Source: CAVUFH01 sp963740835
GTDB taxonomy: Bacteria > Actinomycetota > Acidimicrobiia > IMCC26256 > PALSA-610
DNA length: 64,000 nucleotides
Assembly (NCBI GenBank): GCA_963740835.1
Contig: CAVUFH010000002.1
Span: forward strand, 310,001-374,000
Direction of reading: 5' to 3'
Shown piece after piece: positions 51,508-64,000 of this stretch (its first letter is position 1; every line of letters begins with the position of its first letter). The notes under the pieces are model-generated. The model saw only the letters and a program-made list of their open reading frames with translations, did not search any database and was not told where the DNA came from. The position numbers and the translations under genes were made by a program.

Positions 51508-51560
51508 GGTTTTGGCGACAAATTACGACCGTTCCGGTCGCCGATTGTCGCCGAAAACTG
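51508..51560. repeat. nested inverted repeats between phosphoketolase and acetate kinase genes
   Basis: Outer arms GGCGACAA (51514-51521) and TTGTCGCC (51545-51552), extended by GTTTT and AAAAC; inside them CGACCG-TTC-CGGTCG (51526-51540). As RNA this folds into a small hairpin within a larger stem. It fills most of the 85-nt intercistronic gap and ends just before the acetate kinase ribosome site (GGAGGG 51565-51570). Confidence 0.6.
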
Positions 51561-51577
51561 GAACGGAGGGTCGCGCG

Positions 51578-52567
51578 GTGCGTGTCCTGGTGGTGAACGC
51601 GGGGTCGAGCAGCCTCAAGCTGGCGGTGCTCGACGGGAACGACGTCGTGGCCCAGAGCGACGCGGACGACCTCTCGAAGTTCGTCGCGTCGGTCGACAGG
51701 ATCGACGCGGTCGGGCATCGCGTCGTGCACGGTGGCACCGAGTTCACCGACGCCGCGATCATCGACGACGACGTGATGCGCCGCATCGCCGCGCTCAGCC
51801 CCCTCGCGCCGTTGCATCAGCCGCGCGCGCTGCAACTGATCCGAGACGCGCGCGACCTGCTGCCCGACATCCCGCACGTCGCGTGCTTCGATACCGCATT
51901 CCACGCGACGATCCCGGCCGCGGCCGCGACGTACGCGCTGCCGAAGGAGTGGCGCGACACCTGGCCGCTGCGGCGGTTCGGCTTCCACGGGCTGTCACAC
52001 GCCTACGCGTCACGCACTGCGGCGGCGCGACTCGGGCGCCGCCCGGAGGATCTCGCGCTGGTCACCGCGCACCTCGGTGCGGGCGCGTCACTCTGTGCGG
52101 TGCGCGGTGGCCGCAGCGTCGACACGACCATGGGCATGACGCCGCTCGAAGGGCTGGTGATGGCCACTCGCGCCGGGAGCATCGATCCCGGTTTGGTGCT
52201 GTGGGTGCAGCAGTACGGCGGCCTCTCGCTCGGGCCGGTGCAGCACGCGCTCGAGGAGGAGTCGGGACTCAAGGGGCTGGCCGGCACCGACGACATGCGG
52301 GATGTGATCCGCCGCCGCGCCGAAGGTGACACGGACGCCGAGCTCGCGTTCGCCGTCTACGTCCACCAGCTCCGGCGCGAGATCGGCGCGATGACCGCGA
52401 GCGCGGGCGGCCGCATCGACGCGATCGTGTTCACGGGTGGCGTCGGTGAACACGCGCCCGAAGTGCGCGACGCGGCCACCGAGGGCCTCGCGGTCGGCGA
52501 CGTCCTCGTCGTCGGGGCCCGCGAGGACATCGAGATCACGAGGCTCGTGCTCAGCTTGTCCACGTGA
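51578..52567 (+). CDS. ackA: acetate kinase
   Basis: Converts acetyl phosphate and ADP to acetate and ATP. Motifs are VVNAGSSSLKL at the N-terminus, GFHGLSHAYASRTAA, TAHLGAGASLCAV, and VFTGGVGEHAPEVRD. At 329 aa it is shorter than the usual about 400 aa, through a shortened N-terminal region after VLDGNDVV. GTG 51578 has GGAGGG 7 nt upstream. With phosphoketolase it makes the ATP-yielding end of the phosphoketolase shunt; no phosphotransacetylase gene is adjacent. It overlaps the convergent PPOX gene by 17 bp. Confidence 0.93.
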   Translation: MRVLVVNAGSSSLKLAVLDGNDVVAQSDADDLSKFVASVDRIDAVGHRVVHGGTEFTDAAIIDDDVMRRIAALSPLAPLHQPRALQLIRDARDLLPDIPHVACFDTAFHATIPAAAATYALPKEWRDTWPLRRFGFHGLSHAYASRTAAARLGRRPEDLALVTAHLGAGASLCAVRGGRSVDTTMGMTPLEGLVMATRAGSIDPGLVLWVQQYGGLSLGPVQHALEEESGLKGLAGTDDMRDVIRRRAEGDTDAELAFAVYVHQLRREIGAMTASAGGRIDAIVFTGGVGEHAPEVRDAATEGLAVGDVLVVGAREDIEITRLVLSLST

Positions 52568-53031
52568 GGAGGAGATCGGCGCGCGCCTGCGTCATGGCCT
52601 CACCGGGCATCACGCGCAGCCGCCACGGCGTGAGCCTCGAGCGCGACGAACGAGTCCGCGGTCGGGCTCGTCCACACCGGGATGATCGACGGGTCGTAGC
52701 CCACTGGCTCGGGTGCCGTCACGAACCGCTCCCACACCTCGATCCGCGTGTCGTCGTCGTACACGAGCTCGGCACCACACTCGGCCGTGCACGTGTCGTG
52801 GTTCGGTGCCCAGTAGGTGAGCGACGCGTACGGGTGCGCCTCGAGGTGCGCGCGCTTGATCGGTGTCGGTGACGTCGCGATCCAGCCGGTCAGCTGCGTG
52901 CCGTCCCAGTCCCAGACCGGGTGCAGGATGCGGGACCGCGGGCGGCCCCGTCCGTCCACGGTGGCGGTCGAGCACCACACGATCCGGTGCGCCATCTCGA
53001 CGAACGGCGGCGCGACGGCGGCGAGGTCCAT
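52551..53031 (-). CDS. pyridoxamine 5'-phosphate oxidase-like flavin/F420-binding protein, apparent frameshift
   Basis: About 160 aa. The split-barrel N-terminal part is clear: FVEMAHRIVWCSTATVDGRG, RSRILHPVWDWDG, GWIATSPTPIKRAHLEAHPY. The first frame ends in nonsense after ADSFVALE, while another frame carries the conserved ending TPWRLRVMPGEAMTQARADL and stops at 52551-52553. The junction is at about 52633-52641 and needs one extra base removed or two added. ATG 53031. Substrate and cofactor (FMN or F420) cannot be told. Confidence 0.78.
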
Positions 53032-53260
53032 CCGCGCACCGTCGCACACGATGATCGGGCCCGGCAACCCCGGCCCCGCGCCCGTCAGAACATCGAAAAG
53101 TGCACCGCCGCCGGACGACCCGCCCGCTACACTTTCGACGCTCCGCCGTCGGGCCAATGTCGTCCCGCGGTGGCCACTCCCAGCCGGGATCCTCCCCGCG
53201 AGGCGCTCGACCGGGACTGACCGCCCACCCGCACACCGACGACACTGGGGACGACCCCCT

Positions 53261-57783
<4,523 letters not shown>

Positions 57784-57791
<8 letters not shown>

Positions 57792-59244
57792 GGCGAACGG
57801 GTTCATGAAGTACGACCGGGAGCTGCCGAAGCGGCGGCCGATCCCGGTACGGGTCCTCGACTGGCAGGAGGTCTACGAGGACTTCCCGCCCGAGAAGGTG
57901 CGCATCCAAGGCGCGCGGTGCATGGACTGCGGCATCCCGTTCTGCCACACCGGCTGCCCGCTCGGGAACCTGATCCCCGAGTGGAACGACCTTGTGTACC
58001 GCGACCGCTGGCAGTCCGCGAGCGAGCGCCTGCACGCGACCAACAACTTCCCGGAGTTCACCGGCCGGCTGTGCCCCGCGCCGTGCGAGGCGGCGTGCGT
58101 GCTCGGCATCAACGAGCCGCCGGTCACGATCAAGCAGATCGAGGTCGAGATCGTCGACCGGGCGTGGGAGGAAGGGTGGCTGCCGCCGCTGCATCCGGAC
58201 CGGCTCACGGGCAAGCGCGTCGCTGTCGTCGGTTCCGGTCCGGCCGGTCTCGCGGCCGCGCAGCAACTGACGCGCGCGGGCCACTCGGTCGTCGTCTACG
58301 AACGCGCCGATCGCATCGGCGGCTTGCTGCGTTACGGCATCCCCGAGTTCAAGATGGAGAAGCGCAATCTCGATCGGCGCATCGCGCAGATGGAGGGCGA
58401 AGGCACCGAGTTCCGCACGAACGCGAACGTCGGCGAGAACGTGGCAGTGTCCGAGGTGCTCGGCGCGGACGCGGTCGTGCTCGCGGGTGGCGCCACCGCA
58501 TGGCGCGATCTGCCGATTCCCGGCCGCGAGCTCGCGGGCATCTACCAGGCGATGGAGTACCTGCCGTGGTCGAACAAGGTGCGCGAGGGCGACCTCGACG
58601 TACCGCCGATCTCGGCCGCGGGCAAGCGGGTCGTGATCATCGGCGGCGGTGACACCGGTGCCGACTGCCTCGGCACCGCGATCCGCCAGGGCGCGGCCAG
58701 CGTGCACCAGTTCGAGATTCTGCCCCGCCCGCCCGAGGACCGGCCCGACGCGCAGCCGTGGCCGACGTACCCGATGATCTACCGCGTCGCCTCCGCGCAC
58801 GAAGAGGGTGTCGAACGCGTCTACGCGGTGAACACGGAATGCTTCCTCGGCGACGACGACGGCAACCTCCGCGCCTTACGCGCGCACGAAGTCGAGCAGA
58901 CGATCGTCGACGGCCGTATGTCCTTCGATCCAGTCGAGGGCACCGAGTTCGAACTGCCGTGCGACATCGTGTTCCTCGCGATGGGGTTCGTCGGGCCGCA
59001 GCGACCCGGGCTGCTCGAGCAGCTCGATGTCGCGCTCAACGAACGCGGCAATGTCGAACGTGACAGCGACTACCGCACCAACCGCGACAACGTGTTCGTG
59101 TGCGGCGACATGGGGCGCGGCCAGAGCCTCATCGTCTGGGCGATCGCGGAAGGGCGCTCGTGCGCGGCAGCAGTCGACCGCGCGCTGATGGGCGAGACGC
59201 TGCTGCCGGCGCCGATCGCGCCGGATGCCGCACCGATGCGCTGA
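57784..59244 (+). CDS. gltD: glutamate synthase small subunit
   Basis: A 486-aa FAD/NADPH-binding subunit that passes electrons to the large subunit. N-terminal cysteines for [4Fe-4S] clusters are in CMDCGIPFCHTGCPLGN and LCPAPCEAACVLG; the FAD site is VAVVGSGPAGLAAAQQL and the NADPH site VVIIGGGDTGADCLGTA; FVCGDMGRGQSLIVWAIAEG closes the FAD site. GTG 57784 overlaps the gltB stop by 8 bp and gives the family-typical start VGEANGFMKYDRELPKRRP. The IS110 element lies 59 nt downstream. Confidence 0.97.
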
Positions 59245-59332
59245 CGCGCGGGTTTCTCGAGCGCGGTCGCTAACCCGTACTCGCATAAACGCTCCCGAGC
59301 GGGCAATCTGATTCCCTATCCGCGATCGGGTG

Positions 59333-60757
59333 TCAAGCGATTCTTCGTTCGTGTGGATTCACCTTCGGTGTGTGGTGCGTTGACGATGCGTTGTGGGGAA
59401 GGTCGCCCCGTGTGCGCGATCCGGTCGTGATCGCTTGGGGGGCCTTCCCTGCTTTCTTGTTGCGACGGCGAGCACGAACGTCGGCGGGGACGGTCCAGTG
59501 TTCGGCGATGATGGCGGCGGCGTCTTCGGGTCCGACGGGACGGCCGTCGACGTCGCAGACGATGTAGGGCGTCCCGCGTTTCATGACGGTCCAGGCGCGC
59601 TCGGCGAGGGTCGCCGCAACCACGCACAACGCGCCGAGGTGGTTCTTTCCTCGTTCGACCATCTGGAGGTAGTAGATGCGTGCGAGCTGCGGATCTTGTT
59701 TGCGTGCGGTGTCGGCCGCGATGACGAGCGTGGTGCGCAGCAGCGACGGCCCGGCTTTGGACAATGCTTGGCCTTTCCGGTCGGTGTTCCCGGTCTCGGA
59801 TGCTTTTGGCGCCAGGCCGGTGAAGGCGCGGACTTGTTTTCCGCGCCGGAACCGAGCGGCGTCACCGAGCTTGGCGACGAGCGCGGGACCGCCGACATCG
59901 GAGATGCCGGGCAGGCTGCGGGCCAGACCGGCAGGATCGACGTTCGCGTACGCACGCTCGCGTTCGCTGGCGTGCTCAACGAGTTCGTGTTCGAACACGA
60001 GCACGAGCCGGACCTCGGTCGCGATTTCGGCGGCGAGAGCCGTGAACGCAACCGCAGGATGCCCCGCGTAGAGCTCGATCGCGGCGTGCGCCGCGCTGAG
60101 CCACACCTCGGCGCGTTCGATGCCGCTGTGGTTGTTCGACGTGTTGGCGATCACCGCCGCGACACGCCTGCGACCTGCTCTGACCAGGATGTTGGGGTCG
60201 GCCCAGCGTTCCAGGACCGCAAGATCTGCATGGGTGAGCTTGCCCGTCAGGGGACTCATCGGCATCACCTGTCGGACCAGCGCCTTGATCCGAGTCTTGT
60301 GCAACGCGATCTGACGACTCAGCCGGTGCGCGGCGCGGACTCGGCGATCCAACGACGCGGCATCGGCATTGGGCAGCTCGAGTGCCTGCACACCTGCAGG
60401 ATGGAACAGCGGGATGCGCGCCAAGGTGTCCGCGTCGATCCCGTTGGTCTTCGCGTGCTTGGAGAGGTAACGGCGCAGATCCGCGGACTCGGCCGAGCTC
60501 ACCCGATACACGACGTGCCCACGATTGATGAAGAACACCGCGATCGGCAACCATGCCGGCCCTGTCGGTTCGATCACAACCTCCAGGCGCGTTCCCCGCG
60601 GAGTTCCTTCCAAGGCGGCGGACTCGATCTGCGTGAGACTCTCGACCGTCGGGAGCGCCTTGCGTTTGGCGAGCGAGTTGCCCTCACCGTCGAGGACGCG
60701 CACCGCGTGCGTGGACGCGATCCCCAAATCGATACCGACCAGGCGTCTGTCATGCAT
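59333..60757 (-). CDS. IS110-family transposase (DEDD recombinase)
   Basis: A 474-aa transposase. The N-terminal RuvC-like DEDD domain begins VGIDLGIASTHAVRVLD (first Asp) and includes VVIEPTGPAWLPIAVFF (Glu); the C-terminal transposase_20 domain has SLPGISDVGGPALVAKLGDA, FRRGKQVRAFTGLAPKASET and GPSLLRTTLVIAADTARKQ, with the catalytic Ser expected in this part. It is complete with no frameshift, so it may be active. ATG 60757 is chosen. The C-terminal tail is basic (RARRRNKKAGKAPQ). Confidence 0.93.
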   Translation of the reverse strand: MHDRRLVGIDLGIASTHAVRVLDGEGNSLAKRKALPTVESLTQIESAALEGTPRGTRLEVVIEPTGPAWLPIAVFFINRGHVVYRVSSAESADLRRYLSKHAKTNGIDADTLARIPLFHPAGVQALELPNADAASLDRRVRAAHRLSRQIALHKTRIKALVRQVMPMSPLTGKLTHADLAVLERWADPNILVRAGRRRVAAVIANTSNNHSGIERAEVWLSAAHAAIELYAGHPAVAFTALAAEIATEVRLVLVFEHELVEHASERERAYANVDPAGLARSLPGISDVGGPALVAKLGDAARFRRGKQVRAFTGLAPKASETGNTDRKGQALSKAGPSLLRTTLVIAADTARKQDPQLARIYYLQMVERGKNHLGALCVVAATLAERAWTVMKRGTPYIVCDVDGRPVGPEDAAAIIAEHWTVPADVRARRRNKKAGKAPQAITTGSRTRGDLPHNASSTHHTPKVNPHERRIA

Positions 60758-60934
60758 GTCGTCTCCTCGTTGTCGTTGGCACCGACTCGCTCGAGAAGCG
60801 ACGCACGTTCGGCCACGGTCCCAAGGAAGACACGCCCAACCGCGGCTCCCACACATGTGTTGCAAACGGGCCCGACCTCAAGGGCCGACCCACTTCCCTC
60901 ATCCGGGGCATCCGTGGCCGGGTCGAGTGTGACG
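60758..60934 (-). other. non-coding end of IS110 element, candidate bridge-RNA region
   Basis: 177 nt without a plausible gene between the transposase start and the presumed right end. On the minus strand it contains a GGCCC...GGGCC stem and the palindrome ACACATGTGT. In studied IS110 elements the upstream end encodes the bridge RNA that guides recombination. No RNA model was matched; this is position and structure only. Confidence 0.35.
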
Positions 60935-61010
60935 ATCAGATTGACGAGGCGAGATCGACAACGCGTTCCCTCAGTGCGCGTTGGTGACGTCACCACCCGA
61001 ACCAGCCGGG

Positions 61011-61694
61011 ATGACCATGCAACCCTGGAACCCCGAAACCGAGGTGGACCCCCGGCGCCGGTGTTGCTTACATGTGTGCGTGGCGGCGTGGAGGCAGCTC
61101 GCGATAGCACTTGTGGCCGGTGGTTTCGTTGGGTATTTGGTGCTCGGCGTCGCGGCGGCGGGCGGCACGACCACCGATGACCCACCCGCTATCCACAGTG
61201 CCGACAATCCGTCGAACTGGCCGGTCGTCACGCACACGCCGTGGCCGGATCTGCCCGAACAGGTTGGGGTTGTCGACCACACGGGAGCGTTCCAGGGGTA
61301 CATCCCGCGAGACGACAACTTCGGGCCTTACGCCACTCATCGAGCGGACGTCTCGCTTCCGAGTCTTACGCCCGTCAGGCCGGGCGAGAGGAGGACATAC
61401 CCCTTCGGTGCGAACGGCGAGGTGACGGGAACCCCGGTTCACATGAACGACGACCTAACCGGCTACATGGTGTACTGGTTTGGGTTCGTCGACGTCGCGA
61501 TCATCAAGGACACTCACCGCTTCAACAAGCTCATGGGCTGCTACTTCACCGCGGAAGAGACGCGAGACGCGACGGCCGCATGTGAACGCACATTGGTGGC
61601 CGAGGGGCTCGGCGACTACCTGCACGAACTCCGGTCGACGAGCGAGCCGCATTACGACTTTTCCCCTAACCGACCGGTAACTCTCCAGAGTTGA
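61011..61694 (+). CDS. hypothetical membrane-anchored protein
   Basis: A protein of about 227 aa, unrecognised. A membrane segment lies at about 28-50 (LAIALVAGGFVGYLVLGVAA), followed by an extracellular-looking domain with few charged clusters (PSNWPVVTHTPWPDLPEQVG, GYMVYWFGFVDVAIIKD). Base composition is less GC-rich than the neighbours, and it adjoins the IS110 element, so recent transfer is possible. ATG 61011 is a guess; the frame is open from GTG 60981. Confidence 0.5.
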   Translation: MTMQPWNPETEVDPRRRCCLHVCVAAWRQLAIALVAGGFVGYLVLGVAAAGGTTTDDPPAIHSADNPSNWPVVTHTPWPDLPEQVGVVDHTGAFQGYIPRDDNFGPYATHRADVSLPSLTPVRPGERRTYPFGANGEVTGTPVHMNDDLTGYMVYWFGFVDVAIIKDTHRFNKLMGCYFTAEETRDATAACERTLVAEGLGDYLHELRSTSEPHYDFSPNRPVTLQS

Positions 61695-61760
61695 CCCATC
61701 GGCGCCGAACTGCCGATCGGGTACTCGACCGACGGACGCGCGAGCAGGCAATCTGGCCGG

Positions 61761-62207
61761 GTGCGGCTGATCGTCGAGTTACCCGTGCGGGCGAGCCGGT
61801 CGGAGGTTTGGGCAGCGGTGTCCACCGTAGGTGGTGTGAACCGGGAGCTTTCACCGTTCGTGCGTATGACCGACCCAACGAATGGTGCGCATTTCGACGA
61901 CGAACCGTGGCGGGTCGGCGCTCCAGTGCTTTGGCAGGTGCTGTTCGGGATCATCCCCGTCGACCGCCACCGCGTTGAGCTCGTCGCCCTGCCCGACGAG
62001 GGCGGCTTTCGTGAGTCCTCCTCCACTTGGTGGCACCGTGTCTGGCGACACGAACGCACCCTGCTGGACGACCCTGGTGGCGGCTGCACGGTCCGCGACG
62101 ATGTGGAGATCGAACCACGACTCGGGGTGGCCGATCCGATCATTGAGTTCGCCGTCGGCCGGATGTTCCGCCGCAGACACCGATATTTGCGCCGTCGGTT
62201 TGGGTGA
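61761..62207 (+). CDS. SRPBCC (START-like) domain protein
   Basis: A 148-aa protein. The opening VRLIVELPVRASRSEVWAAV is typical of polyketide-cyclase/START-like folds, which bind hydrophobic ligands; the rest fits a helix-grip pattern (TVRDDVEIEPRLGVADPIIE), ending in a basic helix (GRMFRRRHRYLRRRFG). GTG 61761 follows the hypothetical membrane gene by 66 nt. The stop overlaps the next short frame (GTGA). Function unknown. Confidence 0.6.
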   Translation: MRLIVELPVRASRSEVWAAVSTVGGVNRELSPFVRMTDPTNGAHFDDEPWRVGAPVLWQVLFGIIPVDRHRVELVALPDEGGFRESSSTWWHRVWRHERTLLDDPGGGCTVRDDVEIEPRLGVADPIIEFAVGRMFRRRHRYLRRRFG

Positions 62208-62515
62208 GGGCCAGCGGAGCGGAAGGTCGCGAGATAGTGACTTGGAAAGGCTCGTTCGACTGGCGAGGCGCGACGTGCAGCGTGCAGGTCGAGTGCATCG
62301 CGAGCAACGACCCTGACAATTACGGCACGGTCGCATCCGATGCCTTTGGGTTTCCCGTATGCACTGCGACCGTGCGTTATCCGCGACGCGGATACGACGC
62401 AATGTTCGGGTGGGTGCAGCTCGTGCGGTCAACCGCCAACCAATCGTCAGGTGATCGCTTCGAAAGATCACACCGGATCGGGCAATCGGAGCGGCTTGGT
62501 GAACAAGCTGTTTGA
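62204..62515 (+). pseudogene. 3'-truncated conserved hypothetical gene
   Basis: A 103-aa frame whose first about 90 residues look like a genuine protein (TWKGSFDWRGATCSVQ, FGFPVCTATVRYPRRGYDAM, FGWVQLVRSTANQSSGDRFE). From memory, actinobacterial proteins with this segment continue further; here the likeness stops at about position 62464 and the tail (RSHRIGQSERLGEQAV) seems random. A large hairpin follows directly. It may be a remnant cut by recombination. Starts GTG 62204 (coupled) or GTG 62237 are both possible. Confidence 0.45.
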
Positions 62516-62552
62516 AGCGCAGCGGGGCTCTTCGCCCCGCGCAGCTTCAAAC
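62510..62552. repeat. 43-nt large inverted repeat
   Basis: GTTTGAAGC-GCA-GCGGGGC, loop TCTTC, GCCCCGC-GCA-GCTTCAAAC: sixteen paired positions per arm interrupted by a symmetric GCA/GCA internal loop. It stands in the 515-nt stretch (62208-62722) without a complete gene. No U-tract follows, so a simple terminator is unlikely; a mobile-element end or integron-like recombination site is possible. The remaining 170 nt to 62722 show nothing clear. Confidence 0.65.
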
Positions 62553-62722
62553 ACGATCGCGACCGAGCTGCCGATCGGTGCTGGCCAGATTGCTCCACAC
62601 TTGCATGTGCTGACGGAGTGTCTCGATATCCGGTTGCCAGCCCGTCGCGCTTCCGCTGACGAGGATCGCGAATCCGCCCGGGCCGTCCATCCGGGGGGCG
62701 AAGGACGGCCCGGGTGATCCGC

Positions 62723-63211
62723 TCATCCGGCCAATCGACGACGCACGACGAGCTCGTCGGTCTCCCGACGACGCCGCACGTGCGGCTGGGCCGTGATGAT
62801 CTGTTGGCGGAGCGCGTCGGCGGCGGCGTGCGCAGATGCGTACCAACGCCGCCGCCGACGCCCGCTCCAGCGATGAGGCGCGCGCACGTCCGGCCGGATC
62901 ACGAGTTCGGTGACGCCGTCTGCCCACGGCGCGAGCTCGATCTCGATCGGAGTGGCGCGACGCCCGGTCGGCAAGCGTCCGTGGGCGCGGGCGGACGCGA
63001 GATCGCTGCGGTCGAACGGCCCCGTGGCGTCACGTTGCCAGCGGCGGTCGATCGGGCAGGGCGGGCGAGTGAGGCCCACGACGCCGGCGATCGCCGCCGC
63101 GAACGGGATCGGAAGTGTGCGCGCGACCGAGAGCTGTGAGCGGTCGCTGAAGAGCTCGGCGTCGATCGCCGCGTTCGTCGCGGCATCGTACGCAAGGGTG
63201 CGGTCGGGCAT
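62723..63211 (-). CDS. hypothetical protein
   Basis: A 162-aa protein, unrecognised. ATG 63211 is chosen. The N-terminal half contains a mildly hydrophobic stretch (VARTLPIPFAAAIAGVVGL), the middle has IEIELAPWADGVTELVIRPD with strand character, and the end is very Arg-rich (RWSGRRRRRWYASAHAAADA). It resembles small actinobacterial proteins of unknown function. It is divergent from the acyl-CoA dehydrogenase gene with 118 nt between. Confidence 0.55.
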   Translation of the reverse strand: MPDRTLAYDAATNAAIDAELFSDRSQLSVARTLPIPFAAAIAGVVGLTRPPCPIDRRWQRDATGPFDRSDLASARAHGRLPTGRRATPIEIELAPWADGVTELVIRPDVRAPHRWSGRRRRRWYASAHAAADALRQQIITAQPHVRRRRETDELVVRRRLAG

Positions 63212-63303
63212 GCGGCCATCATCGTTGGTGCGTGTTACATCGCTGGAACTCCGCGACGACGTCCGCATGAAGCCGACATGGCCGTTGTCTGACTGGCGGC
63301 TCT

Positions 63304-63319
63304 CTGACTGGTGGGTCAG
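63304..63319. promoter_or_regulatory. inverted repeat CTGAC-N6-GTCAG, candidate operator
   Basis: CTGACTGGTGGGTCAG lies 10 nt before the start codon of the acyl-CoA dehydrogenase gene; a direct repeat TCTGACTGG occurs at 63288-63296 and 63303-63311. The arms equal those of the 10226 palindrome. The site would overlap the ribosome-binding region, suiting a repressor. Confidence 0.5.
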
Positions 63320-63329
63320 GGACCGTACG

Positions 63330-64000
63330 ATGCGGGCCATGTACGAATGGCCTGAAGAGCTCCAGATGATCCGCGACGCGGTCCGCCAGTTCGTGGACAA
63401 CGAGATCCGCCCGCACCGCGAAGAACTCGAGCACGGCGATCTGCCGCCCTACGACCTGCTCCGCAAGCTGTACCAGACGTTCGGGATGGACTCGATGGCG
63501 CGGGATTCGTTCGCCCGTCGCATCGAGGCCGAGAAGAACGGCACGACCGGCGAGCGCGGTGGTGGAGGTGGTGGCGGCGGCTTCACGCTGTTGCCGATCA
63601 TCGAGCTCTGCAAGTGCTCACCCGGCATGGTGACCGCGCTCGGCGTGTCCGTCGGGCTGACCGCCACCGCGATCATGTCGAAGGGCACGATCGCACAGAA
63701 GGAGAGGTGGGCGCTCGATCTGCTCACCCTCGACAAGGTCGGCGCGTGGGCGATCACCGAACCGAACTCGGGGAGTGACGCGTTCGGATCGATGCAGGCG
63801 ACGGCGCGGCGCGACGGCGACGAGTATGTGCTGAAGGGTTCGAAGACCTTCATCACCAACGGGCCGTACGCCGACACGATCGTGTTCATCTGCAAGCTCG
63901 ACGAAGGCAACGCGCCGGAAGACCGCAAGGTCGTGCAGTTCCTGCTCGAGAAGGGCATGACCGGATTCGAGCAATCGAAGCCATTGCGCAAGATGGGCCT
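63330..64000 (+). CDS. acyl-CoA dehydrogenase, N-terminal part (runs off window)
   Basis: At least 223 residues of an acyl-CoA dehydrogenase. The N-terminal helical domain opens with EWPEELQMIRDAVRQFVDNE, and the FAD/substrate segment WAITEPNSGSDAFGSMQATA followed by YVLKGSKTFITNGPYAD is diagnostic. An unusual run of eight glycines (about 72-79, codons GGT GGT GGA GGT GGT GGC GGC GGC) sits in a loop before FTLLPIIELC. ATG 63330 has AGGGA 7 nt upstream; ATG 63339 is an alternative. The catalytic region lies beyond the window. Confidence 0.93.
   Translation, partial: MRAMYEWPEELQMIRDAVRQFVDNEIRPHREELEHGDLPPYDLLRKLYQTFGMDSMARDSFARRIEAEKNGTTGERGGGGGGGGFTLLPIIELCKCSPGMVTALGVSVGLTATAIMSKGTIAQKERWALDLLTLDKVGAWAITEPNSGSDAFGSMQATARRDGDEYVLKGSKTFITNGPYADTIVFICKLDEGNAPEDRKVVQFLLEKGMTGFEQSKPLRKMG

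Larger units (their letters stand above)
59304..60943 (-). mobile_element. IS110-family insertion sequence
   Basis: About 1.64 kb: one transposase gene, a 29-nt downstream end and a 186-nt upstream non-coding end. CAATCTGAT at 59304-59312 and ATCAGATTG at 60935-60943 form a 9-bp inverted pair that may be the sub-terminal repeats. IS110 elements make no target duplication, and exact ends cannot be fixed from one copy. It sits just beyond gltD and beside orphan genes. Confidence 0.65.

Noticed and set aside
49121..52567. A continuous 1160-codon frame joining phosphoketolase and acetate kinase
   Set aside because: The natural phosphoketolase ending and stop are present in the other frame, and acetate kinase has its own ribosome site and GTG, so the fusion is produced by the frameshift at about 51440.
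61746..61755. A further GCAATCTGG near the IS110 element as a third end copy
   Set aside because: Only 7-8 bases match the element ends and the flanks differ, so chance is sufficient.

Overview
High-GC (about 70%), gene-dense chromosomal DNA that reads as an actinobacterium, most likely from the Acidimicrobiia or a neighbouring uncultured lineage. The grounds are two proteins of the mycothiol-dependent maleylpyruvate isomerase family, two deazaflavin (F420)-type nitroreductases, an HU protein with a Lys/Ala/Pro-rich tail, a KstR-like TetR regulator, and many acyl-CoA dehydrogenases, acyl-CoA synthetases and CaiB/BaiF CoA-transferases. GTG starts and 4-bp ATGA/GTGA stop-start overlaps are very common. 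The placement is inference from gene content; there is no rRNA or tRNA in the window.

Layout. 0-7 kb: partial methyltransferase, F420-type nitroreductase, citrate synthase, hotdog-like protein, acyl-CoA dehydrogenase, secreted-repeat lipoprotein, and an ECF sigma/anti-sigma pair. 7-15 kb: MerB-like protein, acyl-CoA synthetase and acyl-CoA dehydrogenase divergent from a cytochrome P450 across a perfect 18-bp palindrome, then a DUF559 protein, a small-molecule kinase and metallo-beta-lactamase genes. 15-20 kb: molybdopterin oxidoreductase and a three-gene exported/cell-surface cluster that includes an LPFTG-anchored protein. 20-24.4 kb: short-chain dehydrogenase and alkylsulfatase-like hydrolase divergent from a KstR-like regulator and a FadD19-like synthetase, with a KstR-type operator between them. 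24.4-28 kb: a TPP riboswitch followed by thiN, a thiamine-binding protein and an ABC importer in one overlapping operon.

29.8-41.4 kb is the most interesting part. A minus-strand operon encodes three tandem amidohydrolase-fold paralogues that have lost most canonical metal ligands, an alpha-methylacyl-CoA racemase and a GNAT acetyltransferase. A palindrome-rich region separates it from a plus-strand run: HTH-GAF regulator, Cys-less thiolase-like protein, DUF35 partner, fused double CaiB/BaiF protein and an MFS transporter. It looks like a catabolic island for a branched or cyclic acyl-CoA, substrate unknown.

41-59 kb is more housekeeping: deacetylase-family hydrolase, phosphopantetheinyl transferase, o-succinylbenzoate synthase-type enzyme, HU, a GGDEF protein, an rRNA/tRNA methyltransferase, phosphoketolase plus acetate kinase (separated by a nested hairpin), and glutamate synthase large and small subunits. 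59.3-62.7 kb is foreign-looking: an IS110-family element, orphan genes, a truncated gene and a large hairpin. The window ends in another acyl-CoA dehydrogenase.

Six conserved genes are broken by apparent 1-2 nt frameshifts, mostly at CCGCG or (CG)n tracts, which suggests a systematic sequence-quality or base-modification artefact rather than six independent pseudogenes.
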